From assembly GCA_964645005.1 (NCBI GenBank), contig CAZXYS010000057.1, positions 1-19,337 of the forward strand: a stretch of 19,337 bases of DNA, given 5' to 3'. Below, piece after piece: positions 1-8,020 of this stretch. Positions within the stretch are counted from its first letter, which is position 1. Each line of letters opens with the position of its first letter. This stretch comes from CAZXYS01 sp964645005 (GTDB lineage Bacteria > Bacteroidota > Ignavibacteria > Kapaibacteriales > UBA2268). The notes below the pieces were generated by a model that did not search any database, was not told the DNA's origin, and saw nothing but the letters and a program-made list of their open reading frames with translations. Made by a program: the position numbers and the translations under genes.

Positions 1-221
1 GGTTCTTCTAAAATGATGAATTGTAATTTGTTAGCAGCACTGAAGAGTTCTAATGCATAATCCGGGTTTAACAATTATGAAAATAGGCAAAATTTTTTCA
101 GGATAGCAATTTTTTGTTAATAAGTTGCGTCTAATTAAAAAATTACCTATATTATAAATGAATTCTTTACTTTTGAAAAACGCCTTATAATTTAATAATA
201 ATTGACTCCCCGGAGGGAAAA
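1..221. other. AT-rich leader region before the first gene
   Basis: No gene can be supported here. Frame 1 is open from the window edge to a TAA at 58-60 (19 codons), so it could be the tail of an upstream gene, but nothing in it is recognisable. A small ORF on the minus strand (31-282) overlaps the signal peptide region of the next gene and looks like a shadow. The part from 61 to 221 is AT-rich and probably holds the promoter of the gene at 222. Confidence 0.4.
168..175 (+). promoter_or_regulatory. Candidate Bacteroidota-type -7 box (TACTTTTG)
   Basis: TACTTTTG matches TAnnTTTG, the -7 element of Bacteroidota sigma factor promoters. It would give a 5' UTR of about 40 nt for the gene at 222. 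I see no TTTG -33 box at 19-23 nt spacing, and such boxes arise by chance in AT-rich DNA, so this is only a candidate. Confidence 0.3.
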
Positions 222-1115
222 ATGAAGAAGTCAATAATAATATTAATGTTATTAATTTGCAGCACTCCAATTTTGCAGGCAAATAAGATAACGTTCACTG
301 CTAAGGACAGTGTCACAGGTGATGAAATAACACCCGACAGTATCCACATTTACTCAGTAACACAGAATCTGGACACTATTATGATATACGGGATGGAGTT
401 TGAGTTCACATATACCGGCGTTAGTGAAAATCCCATTTATGGCAATAAACTGGTAACACCCTTATCAGCGAATCCCTTCGAGCGGCAATTAGCGTTTGAA
501 GTGAATCTCAAAGGTACAGGTAGGATTCAGGTAGGGTTGTTTGACCTGACCGGACGGGAACTGTATCGATTTCAGGATTATGCTTCCGGCGCTAAGAAAT
601 ATGTGCTGTACTGTCCTTCTCTTATGCGCGGGTTGTATATGCTGCATGTGAGGGCAGGGGGCAATGCTGAGACGGTGAAATTGCTGAAGACCGGTAGTAG
701 AAGCAGCGGAGAGACAAATATTTCCGCTTATTCCACAATTAGGAATAATCAAATATTGAGTGAGGATCAGATCAGATTCACAGCCTTTAAGGAACACTGT
801 GATAATGACACTGTTTATGCGGATGCTAAGACAGCTCATGTGGAATTCATATTGAATGACCCCGAGCCTTACTCGGATTGGTATTTTGACAAAGTGGAAT
901 TTGATATATATATACCGAAAACAAAAAGAATGTGTCAAATAATCCGTCGACCTGACGTAAATTATACTGAGGAAAAGATTAACTTTGAATTTTATGATAC
1001 ATTCGAAGATATGAATTATTATTGGGATGGTAATGGATATAGAGAATGCATTACTCGCTTTAATCCGAAGAATAACAGGGATACAATTTATCTTTTTTCA
1101 TTAGTTTACCGTTAA
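222..1115 (+). CDS. Secreted protein with an internal T9SS-like sorting module
   Basis: A 297-residue protein with a clear signal peptide (MKKSIIILMLLICS..., cleavage near residue 20), preceded by a strong ribosome binding site (GGAGGG at 212-217). Residues 21-65 (ITFTAKDSVTGDEITPDSI) resemble the N-terminus of Bacteroidota proteins of the 'Fibrobacter succinogenes major paralogous domain' type. Residues 81-157 look like a T9SS type A sorting module: an NPF start, a beta-strand, LFDLTGREL, then RGLYMLHVRAGG and TVKLLK. Such modules usually close the protein, but here about 140 residues follow. Of these, residues 187-210 resemble the linker strand of the same family, and residues 216-297 are an unrecognised acidic, aromatic-rich domain in place of the usual C-terminal domain. 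The function is unknown; a surface or secreted role is inferred. Confidence 0.75.
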   Translation: MKKSIIILMLLICSTPILQANKITFTAKDSVTGDEITPDSIHIYSVTQNLDTIMIYGMEFEFTYTGVSENPIYGNKLVTPLSANPFERQLAFEVNLKGTGRIQVGLFDLTGRELYRFQDYASGAKKYVLYCPSLMRGLYMLHVRAGGNAETVKLLKTGSRSSGETNISAYSTIRNNQILSEDQIRFTAFKEHCDNDTVYADAKTAHVEFILNDPEPYSDWYFDKVEFDIYIPKTKRMCQIIRRPDVNYTEEKINFEFYDTFEDMNYYWDGNGYRECITRFNPKNNRDTIYLFSLVYR

Positions 1116-1145
1116 GGCGTAAAATATAATTTATTACAATTTATA

Positions 1146-1451
1146 ATGGATAGCACAGACAAAACATTCCAAAATTTAATAATATGTTTGTATAGAAACA
1201 GAATTTTTCAAACATCACCTGTTTCACATAGGGTACAATCCTTATATTTGCTAGTCAAAAAAGGTGATTATAAAGAATACTCAGATAGAGTAGAATTAAA
1301 ATTAAATGGAATAGAATTTTTAAATAATAATTTAACATTATACTATAAAAATGATTATTATCTAGGTGGAACACAAAGAGATTTTTGCGAATATGACTTC
1401 CCAATTAATGTTCCTGAAGCTGAATTATTAGTCATCTTATATAAATATTAA
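1146..1451 (+). CDS. Small hypothetical ORF in frame with the preceding gene
   Basis: A 101-residue ORF with no recognised family, no signal peptide and no ribosome binding site before its ATG. It is clearly more AT-rich than the gene before it. It lies in the same reading frame as the 222-1115 gene: after the TAA at 1113-1115, ten sense codons lead straight into this ATG with no further stop. Its second half (DRVELKL..., LTLYYKNDYY, a Cys, and the ending LLVILYKY) resembles the end of the upstream protein (DKVEFDIY..., NFEFYD, YYWDG, a Cys, and the ending YLFSLVYR). It may be a duplicated domain cut off by a stop codon, a readthrough extension, or a decaying remnant. Coding status is uncertain. 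Confidence 0.4.
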   Translation: MDSTDKTFQNLIICLYRNRIFQTSPVSHRVQSLYLLVKKGDYKEYSDRVELKLNGIEFLNNNLTLYYKNDYYLGGTQRDFCEYDFPINVPEAELLVILYKY

Positions 1452-1568
1452 ACCATTAATCAACAACACATCCTACCCAAAATTCCTCCCTACAAGAAAA
1501 ATACTTGTATATTTCCCCTTTTTTTCATAATATCCGCAAAAATTGTCGTACACAAATTGCAGGGGTGT

Positions 1569-2678
1569 ATGGGGCTGCCCGGTAACTGGACTATAGAACA
1601 AATACTTACGCTGACCTACTACAAGAGCGTGAATTTTACCGTATTGCGTCAGGCGGTGGAGAACTTCTCCTCGCTGGAACACCTTATCGAATCAGCTATC
1701 GCAGAGAACATCTTTGCCAAGCTGCGCCAACAGGATCTTTTCGAAGAGCAGAGAATCGATATTACAGATGAGATCAACCGCCAACTGGATACCTGCGAGA
1801 AGAATAACTTCAGAATAGTGACCTATTGGGACGAGGAATATCCCGCCCTGCTGAAGAAGATCACGCACCCGCCGATTGTGCTGTTCGTTCGGGGTACGCT
1901 GCAAAAAAATGATGCCGCGGCTATTTCTGTGGTCGGCACACGCCGCTGCACAACTTACGGGAAGTTGTCCACCGAACGCTTCACCGAAGAATTTGCGCGT
2001 CGGGGTGTTGTGGTTGTAAGCGGGCTTGCTTATGGAATTGACACTACCGCTCATCTGGCGGCGCTTCGCGCTAAAGGGATAACTTACGCAGTGATAGCCT
2101 GCGGTTTGGATCAGATCTTCCCGGATACCTCGCAGAAGAATGCGGATAAGATCATTGATGGCGGCGGCGCTATCATATCCGAGTACAAGTGCGGCGTGAA
2201 AGCGCTTCCGGCATATTTCCCGCAGCGTAACAGGATCATCAGCGGCATATCTTTCGCTACGCTGGTGGCGGAAAGCGGCGAGAAAGGCGGGGCTCTAATC
2301 ACAGCTAAGTTCGCTATGGATCAGGAAAGGGAGGTTTTCGCTGTGCCGGGGAATATTAGCTCTGCGAAGAGCGTCGGCACAAACCAGCTTATCAAAAATC
2401 AGAGAGCTATACCTGCGCTAACGCCGGACGGGGTACTAAAAGAATTGGGTTTGGATAAGCAGGCGCCGGAGCTCATCAGCAAATCCCCCGCCGAGAAGAT
2501 GAGCGATCCCGTCCAGCTAAAGATCTACGAAGCGCTCGACTACGAGCCGATCCATATTGATAAATTGTCCGACGATACGGGCATCGAGATGTCCGACCTG
2601 CTCGTGAAGCTGCTGGATATGGAATTTAACGGCTTGATAAGGCAGCTGCCGGGGAAGACGTATATTAGGGGGGATTGA
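1569..2678 (+). CDS. dprA: DNA-processing protein DprA (Smf)
   Basis: DprA binds single-stranded DNA that has entered the cell during transformation and loads RecA onto it. The ORF is open from a TTG at 1557 (373 aa from there). I prefer the in-frame ATG at 1569, although AGGGG at 1561-1565 sits very close to it. Numbering from the TTG, a helical N-terminal region (about 10-75) precedes the Rossmann-like DprA fold. Visible motifs are VGTRR (126-130), SGLAYGID (155-162), FPQRNRIISG (221-230), SGEKGGALITA (240-250) and VFAVPGN (260-266). A C-terminal winged helix follows (about 317-371), as in many full-length DprA proteins. The length and motif set are normal. The 5' side is a 105-bp gap without a clear promoter. 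No other competence genes are in the window. Confidence 0.95.
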   Translation: MGLPGNWTIEQILTLTYYKSVNFTVLRQAVENFSSLEHLIESAIAENIFAKLRQQDLFEEQRIDITDEINRQLDTCEKNNFRIVTYWDEEYPALLKKITHPPIVLFVRGTLQKNDAAAISVVGTRRCTTYGKLSTERFTEEFARRGVVVVSGLAYGIDTTAHLAALRAKGITYAVIACGLDQIFPDTSQKNADKIIDGGGAIISEYKCGVKALPAYFPQRNRIISGISFATLVAESGEKGGALITAKFAMDQEREVFAVPGNISSAKSVGTNQLIKNQRAIPALTPDGVLKELGLDKQAPELISKSPAEKMSDPVQLKIYEALDYEPIHIDKLSDDTGIEMSDLLVKLLDMEFNGLIRQLPGKTYIRGD

Positions 2679-2739
2679 CATATATAAGTTAACCGAATTA
2701 TCTTGCAATGATAGATTAAATTTAGTAAATTAGGTTATT

Positions 2740-2982
2740 ATGGCACAAAGAGCTTTTATAACGCCGGAAGTGTTCAAATGGGCAAGGGAAACGGCGGAGA
2801 TTTCCGAGGAAACCGCCGCCGCCAAAGTGAAGGTCTCTGTAGACAGGTTCAGAGACTGGGAAGCAGGCAAATCTTACCCAACGATTCGACAGGCAAAGAT
2901 CCTTGCAAAAGCATACAGAAGACCACTTGCATTGTTTTTCCTTCCTGAGATACCGGATTTTCCAGTACTAAAGGACTACTAA
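2740..2982 (+). CDS. Solitary HTH domain of the XRE/ImmA-IrrE-associated type
   Basis: An 80-residue protein. Residues 1-60 form an XRE-like helix-turn-helix (ITPEVFKWARETAEIS, then KVSVDRFRDWEAGKSYPTIRQAKILAKAYRRP), followed by PLALFFLPEIPDFP. This combination is typical of the N-terminal part of HTH-ImmA/IrrE proteins, where a zinc peptidase with an HExxH motif normally follows. Here the ORF stops after 80 residues and AT-rich non-coding DNA follows, so the peptidase is missing. No toxin-like partner lies next to it. A weak AGG at 2732-2734 precedes the ATG. It may be a stand-alone DNA-binding regulator, an orphan antitoxin, or a stable truncation. DNA binding is inferred from the fold only. 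Confidence 0.75.
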   Translation: MAQRAFITPEVFKWARETAEISEETAAAKVKVSVDRFRDWEAGKSYPTIRQAKILAKAYRRPLALFFLPEIPDFPVLKDY

Positions 2983-3079
2983 TTTTTTAAATATAATTAC
3001 CTTAAAACATTTTTTTCCCTCAATAAATTCATTATATTGGATATATGGTATAAATGTTTACTTTATAAGAAAAAGAGAT

Positions 3080-4063
3080 ATGGAATTTAAAGAGACTTTT
3101 GACGAATATTTATCGATTATCGAGCAAAGATTAGCGGAAGTAGTTCCCGATACCGAGCCGCGGGCGTTGTACGAACCCTTTCATTATCTTATTACCGGCG
3201 GCGGGAAAAGGATACGTCCCGTGCTGACGATGATTTGCGCTGGCGCTGTCGGCGGCGATCCGATGTCCGCGCTGAATCCGGCGTGCGCTATAGAGATACT
3301 GCATAATTTCACTCTGGCGCATGACGATATTATGGATCAATCGCCGCTGCGGCGCGGCAGAGAGACGGTTCATACAAAGTGGAATGAGGCGGCGGCTATC
3401 CTTACAGGCGATGTGATGGTCGGCTACGCTTACGGGCTGCTGCCTGCCGCGCGCGATCACGACCGAGCCGACGACATTTCCGAGGCATTCACCAAAGGGC
3501 TTATCGAGGTCTGCGAAGGGCAGGCATTCGATATGATGTACAATAATGACAAACAGGTCACGACGGATGATTACTTCATGATGATTGGTAAGAAAACCGC
3601 GAAGATCATTGAGACATCGGCGGTTATCGGCGCTCATTCCGGGCATGGCTCTATCGATGATGTGGATAATCTCAGCAAGTATGCAAATAATCTGGGATTG
3701 GCGTTTCAGCTTCAGGATGATCTGCTGGACATAATCGCCGAGGATGAGAAGTTCGGCAAGCAGATAGGCAAGGACATTGTCGAGGGTAAGAAGACCTACC
3801 TTATCCTCAGGACCAAAGAAAAAGCCACCGAGGGTAAGGATAAACGCCTTATCAACCAATTCTTCGAGCAGGACGGGCTCTCGGAAGAATATATCCCGCG
3901 GATGAAGGATCTCTTCATTAAATACGAAATCCTGACTGATACGAAGAATATTGTCGAGAAGTATCTTATGGATGCGGCGTATTACCTTAAATATTTAAAG
4001 AAGAATGACTTTACCAATATGCTCGACGAGTTGGTGAAGATGTTGTATGACAGGAATTATTGA
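3080..4063 (+). CDS. Polyprenyl (trans-isoprenyl) diphosphate synthase
   Basis: This enzyme condenses isopentenyl diphosphate with allylic diphosphates to build linear isoprenoid chains. The 327-residue length is normal. Seen directly: GGGKRIRP (40-47), the first Asp-rich motif DDIMD (82-86) followed by RRG (91-93), the second Asp-rich motif DDLLD (213-217), and GKQIGKDIVEGKKT (226-239). The first motif lacks the two-residue insertion of bacterial farnesyl synthases, so a product of C20 or longer is likely. Phe77, five residues before the first Asp, is a bulky residue at the position that limits chain length to about C20 in archaeal-type GGPP synthases, so geranylgeranyl diphosphate is my guess. 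Start at ATG after AAAAAGAGA. The next gene follows 3 nt after the stop, suggesting co-transcription. Confidence 0.93.
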   Translation: MEFKETFDEYLSIIEQRLAEVVPDTEPRALYEPFHYLITGGGKRIRPVLTMICAGAVGGDPMSALNPACAIEILHNFTLAHDDIMDQSPLRRGRETVHTKWNEAAAILTGDVMVGYAYGLLPAARDHDRADDISEAFTKGLIEVCEGQAFDMMYNNDKQVTTDDYFMMIGKKTAKIIETSAVIGAHSGHGSIDDVDNLSKYANNLGLAFQLQDDLLDIIAEDEKFGKQIGKDIVEGKKTYLILRTKEKATEGKDKRLINQFFEQDGLSEEYIPRMKDLFIKYEILTDTKNIVEKYLMDAAYYLKYLKKNDFTNMLDELVKMLYDRNY

Positions 4064-4066
4064 TAA

Positions 4067-7000
4067 ATGGCTCAGCTTCTTTACAACAAAGCATTCGAAC
4101 CGGACAAATTCCCAGCGACCGGCGAATCTCTGATAGATACATACACTTCCGGCGGGGAAGGTAAGTCGACAGATGATTTCATCCTGGTTGTGCCAACAGG
4201 GAAGCTGGTCAGGAAATTCGAGATGCTGACCGTACAAAATTATTTCGCAAAGCACGGGAAGCCCTTGACCAAGCCGAATATCTTCACTGTTCAGACATTC
4301 GCAAGGCATTGTTTTGATAAGCTTTATGAAGATGATTATCGTTTGATTTCCGATGCATACCGGCTGTCCCTCTTCGAGGAAGCGGCTGAGAAGGCTGATC
4401 TTGATTTCTATGCTTCCGGTGACAGACCACCCCCGCACGGCGTTTTGATCAGATTGAATGACGTGGTGTATGGGCTGCGCGAGGATGGTATCTCGCTTGA
4501 GGACATCCACAGCGATATAGAGAAGCCCGAGAAAAGCGCCGATGATATCTACGATCACGTCAAACTTAAAGATATAGCGAAACTATACGAAGAATATGAG
4601 AAATTTCTTGCCGGCAATCTCTTCGATTATCCGAAATTGCTTAATAAATTGTCGGAACTGATCAGGTATAAGAGCTTCAAAGAGCCGGTGGATGAATTGA
4701 ATTTGTTCGAGAATCAATCCGGCGAAAATGTTCTGAATTCTCTTTTTCCGAATAAGCCGGTGATACTTTTCTACGGCTTCAGTGAATTTCGGATGCCCGA
4801 GATGGATTTTCTCTCGTTGTTTTCGCAGTCGGAAATTCCGGCGGCGGTACATATTGATTATTCGAATGTGAACGGACCGCTGTTCGGGAATTTGAATGAC
4901 ACACGCTTCAAGCTGGAAGCCGCCGGATTTAAGAATATTCCCATCGACGAAAACGATAAGCCGCAGTTGTCTGACAATCCTGACAATGAGATCGGCAAGC
5001 CCCGCTCTACTTTTCTCAGGCGCTGGCTTTTCAACACTGAGAAAAATATTGACAATCCCGATTTTTCGGATATAATCGAGATATATTCAGCAAATAACAG
5101 GCTGGAAGAGGTCAAATCCATTGCGAAGCTCATCAAAAATCTGTCGATAGAGGAAAACATTCCTCTGCATGAGATCTGCGTCACGATGCGGCAGCCCGAT
5201 GAGTATTCCACTCTCTTCAGAGAGTTGTTCGCCAGTTACGAGATACCGGTGAATGTAAGCGACCGGTTCCCGCTTGCGTCGTCGCCGGTGGTGACGGCAA
5301 TTTTCGCGGTGCTGGACGTAATTTCCCGCGGATATAAGCGCGCCGACATACATAAAGCTCTCGAAAGTCCATATCTGAAGTTTACTTCCGGCGATGAAGA
5401 AATTGACAGCGCCAATCTGCTGAATACCGCTCTCAGGCTCAGAATTACCGGCGGCAATCGTTCCGGCGGAAGTAAGTTCTGGATAAAGAGACTGGAAACT
5501 GCTGTTGAATCTCTTAAAAAGAGAATTGAAAGGCAGAAAGAAGACGATACGCAGGATCCTATGGATACAGTCCAGCTTGAACGGGAATTGCAATCTACCG
5601 AGAAAACTCTAAACGATATAAAAGCTCTCATCGATATTATCCCGAAAAAAAGCAAGGCTGTTCCGCCGAAGGATTTTTCCGCTATTGTCAAAGAACAGAT
5701 CATTAAGAATCTTGGTATCAGCGAGAATATCCGCTGGCATTTCATGCATCTTTACAATGAAACCGGCTACGCTAACAATGATCATAAGATCAGGCTGATC
5801 GACGAGGTCGAGAAGGACGCCCGCGCTTTGACTGCCTTCATCGAGATCCTTGATGAGATGTGCTTTATCATCGCGGACAGGCATCCCGGCAGGAAGTTCT
5901 CGTTCGATCATTATGTCGAAAAGATCAAGACTTCCGTGCTCGGCGCAAAGTATCAGATTCGCGAGAAGCAACAGTACGGCGTGACGGTGACTTCCATAGA
6001 GCAGACGCGCGGCATTCCTTTCAGGGTGATGATCCTTTGCGGGGCGGTGGACGGCGAATTTCCTATCGCCTACACGCCGGAACGCTTCCTCGGCAAAGAG
6101 CTGAATGCAAGCGAAGAACGCCACATCCGCAGCGAGAGAATGCAGTTCTATCAGTTCCTCACAAACGGCTCGGATTTTATGGATGCGGGCGATAAGAAGA
6201 TATTTATTTTCTATCCTCAGAATGAGGAAAGAAGGGAACTCGTGCGCTCGCAGTTTATTGACGATCTGCTGAAGATCACTACCCTCGAAAATGACGGCAG
6301 GACGGTGAATATCAGCGAGCAGAGAGGGGAAATTCCCTGGGAAAAGAATATTGTCGGCATCGGCGAGGTGCATGAGATACTCGGGCAGGCGCTGGCGAAT
6401 CCTTCCGAACAGAATGAGAAGCTTAAAGATAAGATCCGGAGCGAGATTAAGACAAGGCATATCGATAAAACAGGTAAACTCATTGAATCCGCGGTTAATC
6501 GCAACATGTTTCAAATGTTCGGCGGAAATATTCCCCAAGAGAAGCTGTTGCAGGCGGGCATCGATAAGCTGCGCAAATTGAAGGAAAAGCCGGTCTCTAT
6601 CTCGGCGCTGGAAACTTATGGCAAATGTCCGTATAAATTCTTTGCGGACAGGGTGCTGAATTTCGAAGAGCCGGAAATTCTCGACTCGACGCTGTCGCCG
6701 CTGGAACGGGGAAGTATGTTCCACCGCGTGCTCTACCGGTTCTATGTCGATCTGCAAAAGGAAAATGCAAAGAAAGATGATCCGGCGCTGAAACCTGTCA
6801 TACTCGACCGTGAAAACTATGATCATTACAGGGATAAGCTGTTCCAAATCGGACGCGAAGAGATGGAAAATATCCGCTTCGACCATCCCTTTTTCGAGCT
6901 GGAAGAGCGGGACCTGTTCGGCGATAGCAGCAAGCAGGGGCTGCTGGATGTCTGGCTGGACGAGGAATTTCGCAGGATAGATGCCGGCTGGGAATTTAGT

Positions 7001-7594
7001 CCGGCGCTGTTTGAATTTTCATTTGGTATGAAGAGTCTCGGCGAGGATAAACCCATTAACGCAGTAGATCTGGCGGAAGGTCTCAAGCTGCGCGGCAAGG
7101 TGGACAGGGTAGAGCTTATCGACACAGGCGATGAACTCAAGTTTGTCATTGCCGATTATAAAACCGCCAAGATGAGTAATATTCCCTCTGATAATAAGAT
7201 CAAAGATGGACTTAGCTTCCAGATGTCGCTCTATTCGAGGGCTGTGCAACAAATCCTTCGCGAGAAGTACAATCTCGAAGCGCAGCCGGATGCCGCGGTT
7301 TATTATCTCTTGCGCCCGGAATACGACGAGAAAAAAGAGAGATACGCTTCGGAAAAAATTGTGCTCAACTCGAAGGAATCTTACCTTTCGGAAAGTTACC
7401 TCGATTCCAATAGCCGCCTGCCTACGCCGGAAAAGTTGATTGAAACGGAAGAAAGCTCTTTTTTGTTTGCCAAAAAGTACATTGAGCTTGCTTCGTCGGG
7501 CTGTTTCTGGGTGGAACCGGAGAATAACGCCTGCAAGTACTGCGCGTTCCAGCCGGTGTGCCGGATTTATGAGAAGAGGAATTATTTTATGTGA
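4067..7594 (+). CDS. AddB-like protein: degenerate helicase plus PD-(D/E)XK nuclease with Fe-S cluster
   Basis: A 1,175-residue protein with the architecture of AddB, the nuclease partner in AddAB-type end resection and recombinational repair. The N-terminus has a degenerate Walker A region (VVPTGKLVRK, 41-50), so it is probably not an active ATPase. A UvrD-like late helicase motif is seen at about 639-668 (VTSIEQTRG, then GAVDGEFP). The nuclease domain starts near 845 and shows GSMFHR (His886), Asp1013, DYK (Asp1030 to Lys1032), and QMSLY (Gln1052, Tyr1056). Cys854, Cys1156, Cys1159 and Cys1165 match the four-cysteine iron-sulfur staple of AddB-type nucleases. No AddA/UvrD helicase gene is in the window. 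The gene starts 3 nt after the prenyl synthase, with AGGA at 4052-4055 as a possible ribosome binding site. Confidence 0.88.
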   Translation: MAQLLYNKAFEPDKFPATGESLIDTYTSGGEGKSTDDFILVVPTGKLVRKFEMLTVQNYFAKHGKPLTKPNIFTVQTFARHCFDKLYEDDYRLISDAYRLSLFEEAAEKADLDFYASGDRPPPHGVLIRLNDVVYGLREDGISLEDIHSDIEKPEKSADDIYDHVKLKDIAKLYEEYEKFLAGNLFDYPKLLNKLSELIRYKSFKEPVDELNLFENQSGENVLNSLFPNKPVILFYGFSEFRMPEMDFLSLFSQSEIPAAVHIDYSNVNGPLFGNLNDTRFKLEAAGFKNIPIDENDKPQLSDNPDNEIGKPRSTFLRRWLFNTEKNIDNPDFSDIIEIYSANNRLEEVKSIAKLIKNLSIEENIPLHEICVTMRQPDEYSTLFRELFASYEIPVNVSDRFPLASSPVVTAIFAVLDVISRGYKRADIHKALESPYLKFTSGDEEIDSANLLNTALRLRITGGNRSGGSKFWIKRLETAVESLKKRIERQKEDDTQDPMDTVQLERELQSTEKTLNDIKALIDIIPKKSKAVPPKDFSAIVKEQIIKNLGISENIRWHFMHLYNETGYANNDHKIRLIDEVEKDARALTAFIEILDEMCFIIADRHPGRKFSFDHYVEKIKTSVLGAKYQIREKQQYGVTVTSIEQTRGIPFRVMILCGAVDGEFPIAYTPERFLGKELNASEERHIRSERMQFYQFLTNGSDFMDAGDKKIFIFYPQNEERRELVRSQFIDDLLKITTLENDGRTVNISEQRGEIPWEKNIVGIGEVHEILGQALANPSEQNEKLKDKIRSEIKTRHIDKTGKLIESAVNRNMFQMFGGNIPQEKLLQAGIDKLRKLKEKPVSISALETYGKCPYKFFADRVLNFEEPEILDSTLSPLERGSMFHRVLYRFYVDLQKENAKKDDPALKPVILDRENYDHYRDKLFQIGREEMENIRFDHPFFELEERDLFGDSSKQGLLDVWLDEEFRRIDAGWEFSPALFEFSFGMKSLGEDKPINAVDLAEGLKLRGKVDRVELIDTGDELKFVIADYKTAKMSNIPSDNKIKDGLSFQMSLYSRAVQQILREKYNLEAQPDAAVYYLLRPEYDEKKERYASEKIVLNSKESYLSESYLDSNSRLPTPEKLIETEESSFLFAKKYIELASSGCFWVEPENNACKYCAFQPVCRIYEKRNYFM

Positions 7595-7600
7595 TAGTGA

Positions 7601-7620
7601 CGACAAGGCATGTCTTGTCG
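7601..7620. repeat. Hairpin-forming palindrome just after the addB-like gene
   Basis: CGACAAG (7601-7607) pairs with CTTGTCG (7614-7620) around GCATGT. It lies 7 nt after the stop codon. It has no immediate run of T, so it is not a classical intrinsic terminator, but it could stabilise the 3' end of the mRNA or be a dispersed intergenic palindrome. Confidence 0.55.
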
Positions 7621-7664
7621 CTGCATTTCTTTGCTTTATTTCCGAACATTGACTGCCCTATTAT

Positions 7665-7696
7665 GGCTGCAGGTTGCTGGCTGCTGGCTGCAGGTT
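7665..7696. repeat. GC-rich short repeat (GGCTGCAGGTT x2 around GCTGGCTGCTGGCT)
   Basis: GGCTGCAGGTT occurs at 7665-7675 and 7686-7696, with GCTGGCT-type heptamer units between. Part of the same motif (GGCTGCTGGCTTTTAAG) returns near 7866, beside repeat copy A. It looks like slippage-prone intergenic microsatellite DNA; no function can be read from it. Confidence 0.6.
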
Positions 7697-7723
7697 TAAG
7701 AATTTAAATTTTCAAAGTTCTAA

Positions 7724-7848
7724 TTTTGATCATATAGTATCATCCGGTTCGTTTTTGGTATCACCCGTTTTGTTATTGTGGGGCTGGTTTTCAAAGAACT
7801 GTGATGCTTTTTGAGACCGTTTGAGAGCGGTTTTTAGGTGGTATCAAT
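7724..7848. repeat. Diverged intergenic repeat, copy A
   Basis: It starts with TTTTGAT (7724-7730), has the core GGTTTTCAAAGAAC at 7786-7799 and a second block CGGTTTTTAGGTGG at 7828-7841. The two blocks start exactly 42 nt apart, as in copy B. The hexamer GTATCA occurs three times in this copy (7737, 7758, 7841), where copy B uses GGTTCA. No ORF of note. Confidence 0.6.
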
Positions 7849-8020
7849 TTATTGGCTAAAGGCTGCTGGCTTTTAAGAGTTTTTAAATTTAAGGTTTAAG
7901 TTAATATGTAAATTGTGTAATAGTAACTTTTCGATACCTTAGGATGCTTCTGCCTAAAAGATTCATGTGAATTAACTTAAGTTCATGAATTAATATAATT
8001 TAGAATTTGTCGGGCGCTGT

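Noticed and set aside
31..282. Minus strand ORF at the window start (83 codons)
   Set aside because: It overlaps the signal peptide region and ribosome binding site of the gene at 222 and has no recognisable features.
3037..3066. TTG-N19-TACTTTAT before the prenyl synthase
   Set aside because: Only a partial match to TAnnTTTG, with a leader of about 8 nt; too weak to list as a promoter.
3131..3859. A 242-codon open frame on the minus strand
   Set aside because: It is antisense to the prenyl synthase, which has both Asp-rich motifs; no recognisable domain in the antisense frame.
5609..6886. A 425-codon open frame on the minus strand
   Set aside because: It lies wholly opposite the addB-like gene, whose + strand frame carries clear helicase-type and nuclease motifs. 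The minus frame shows no family pattern and has shadow-type composition.
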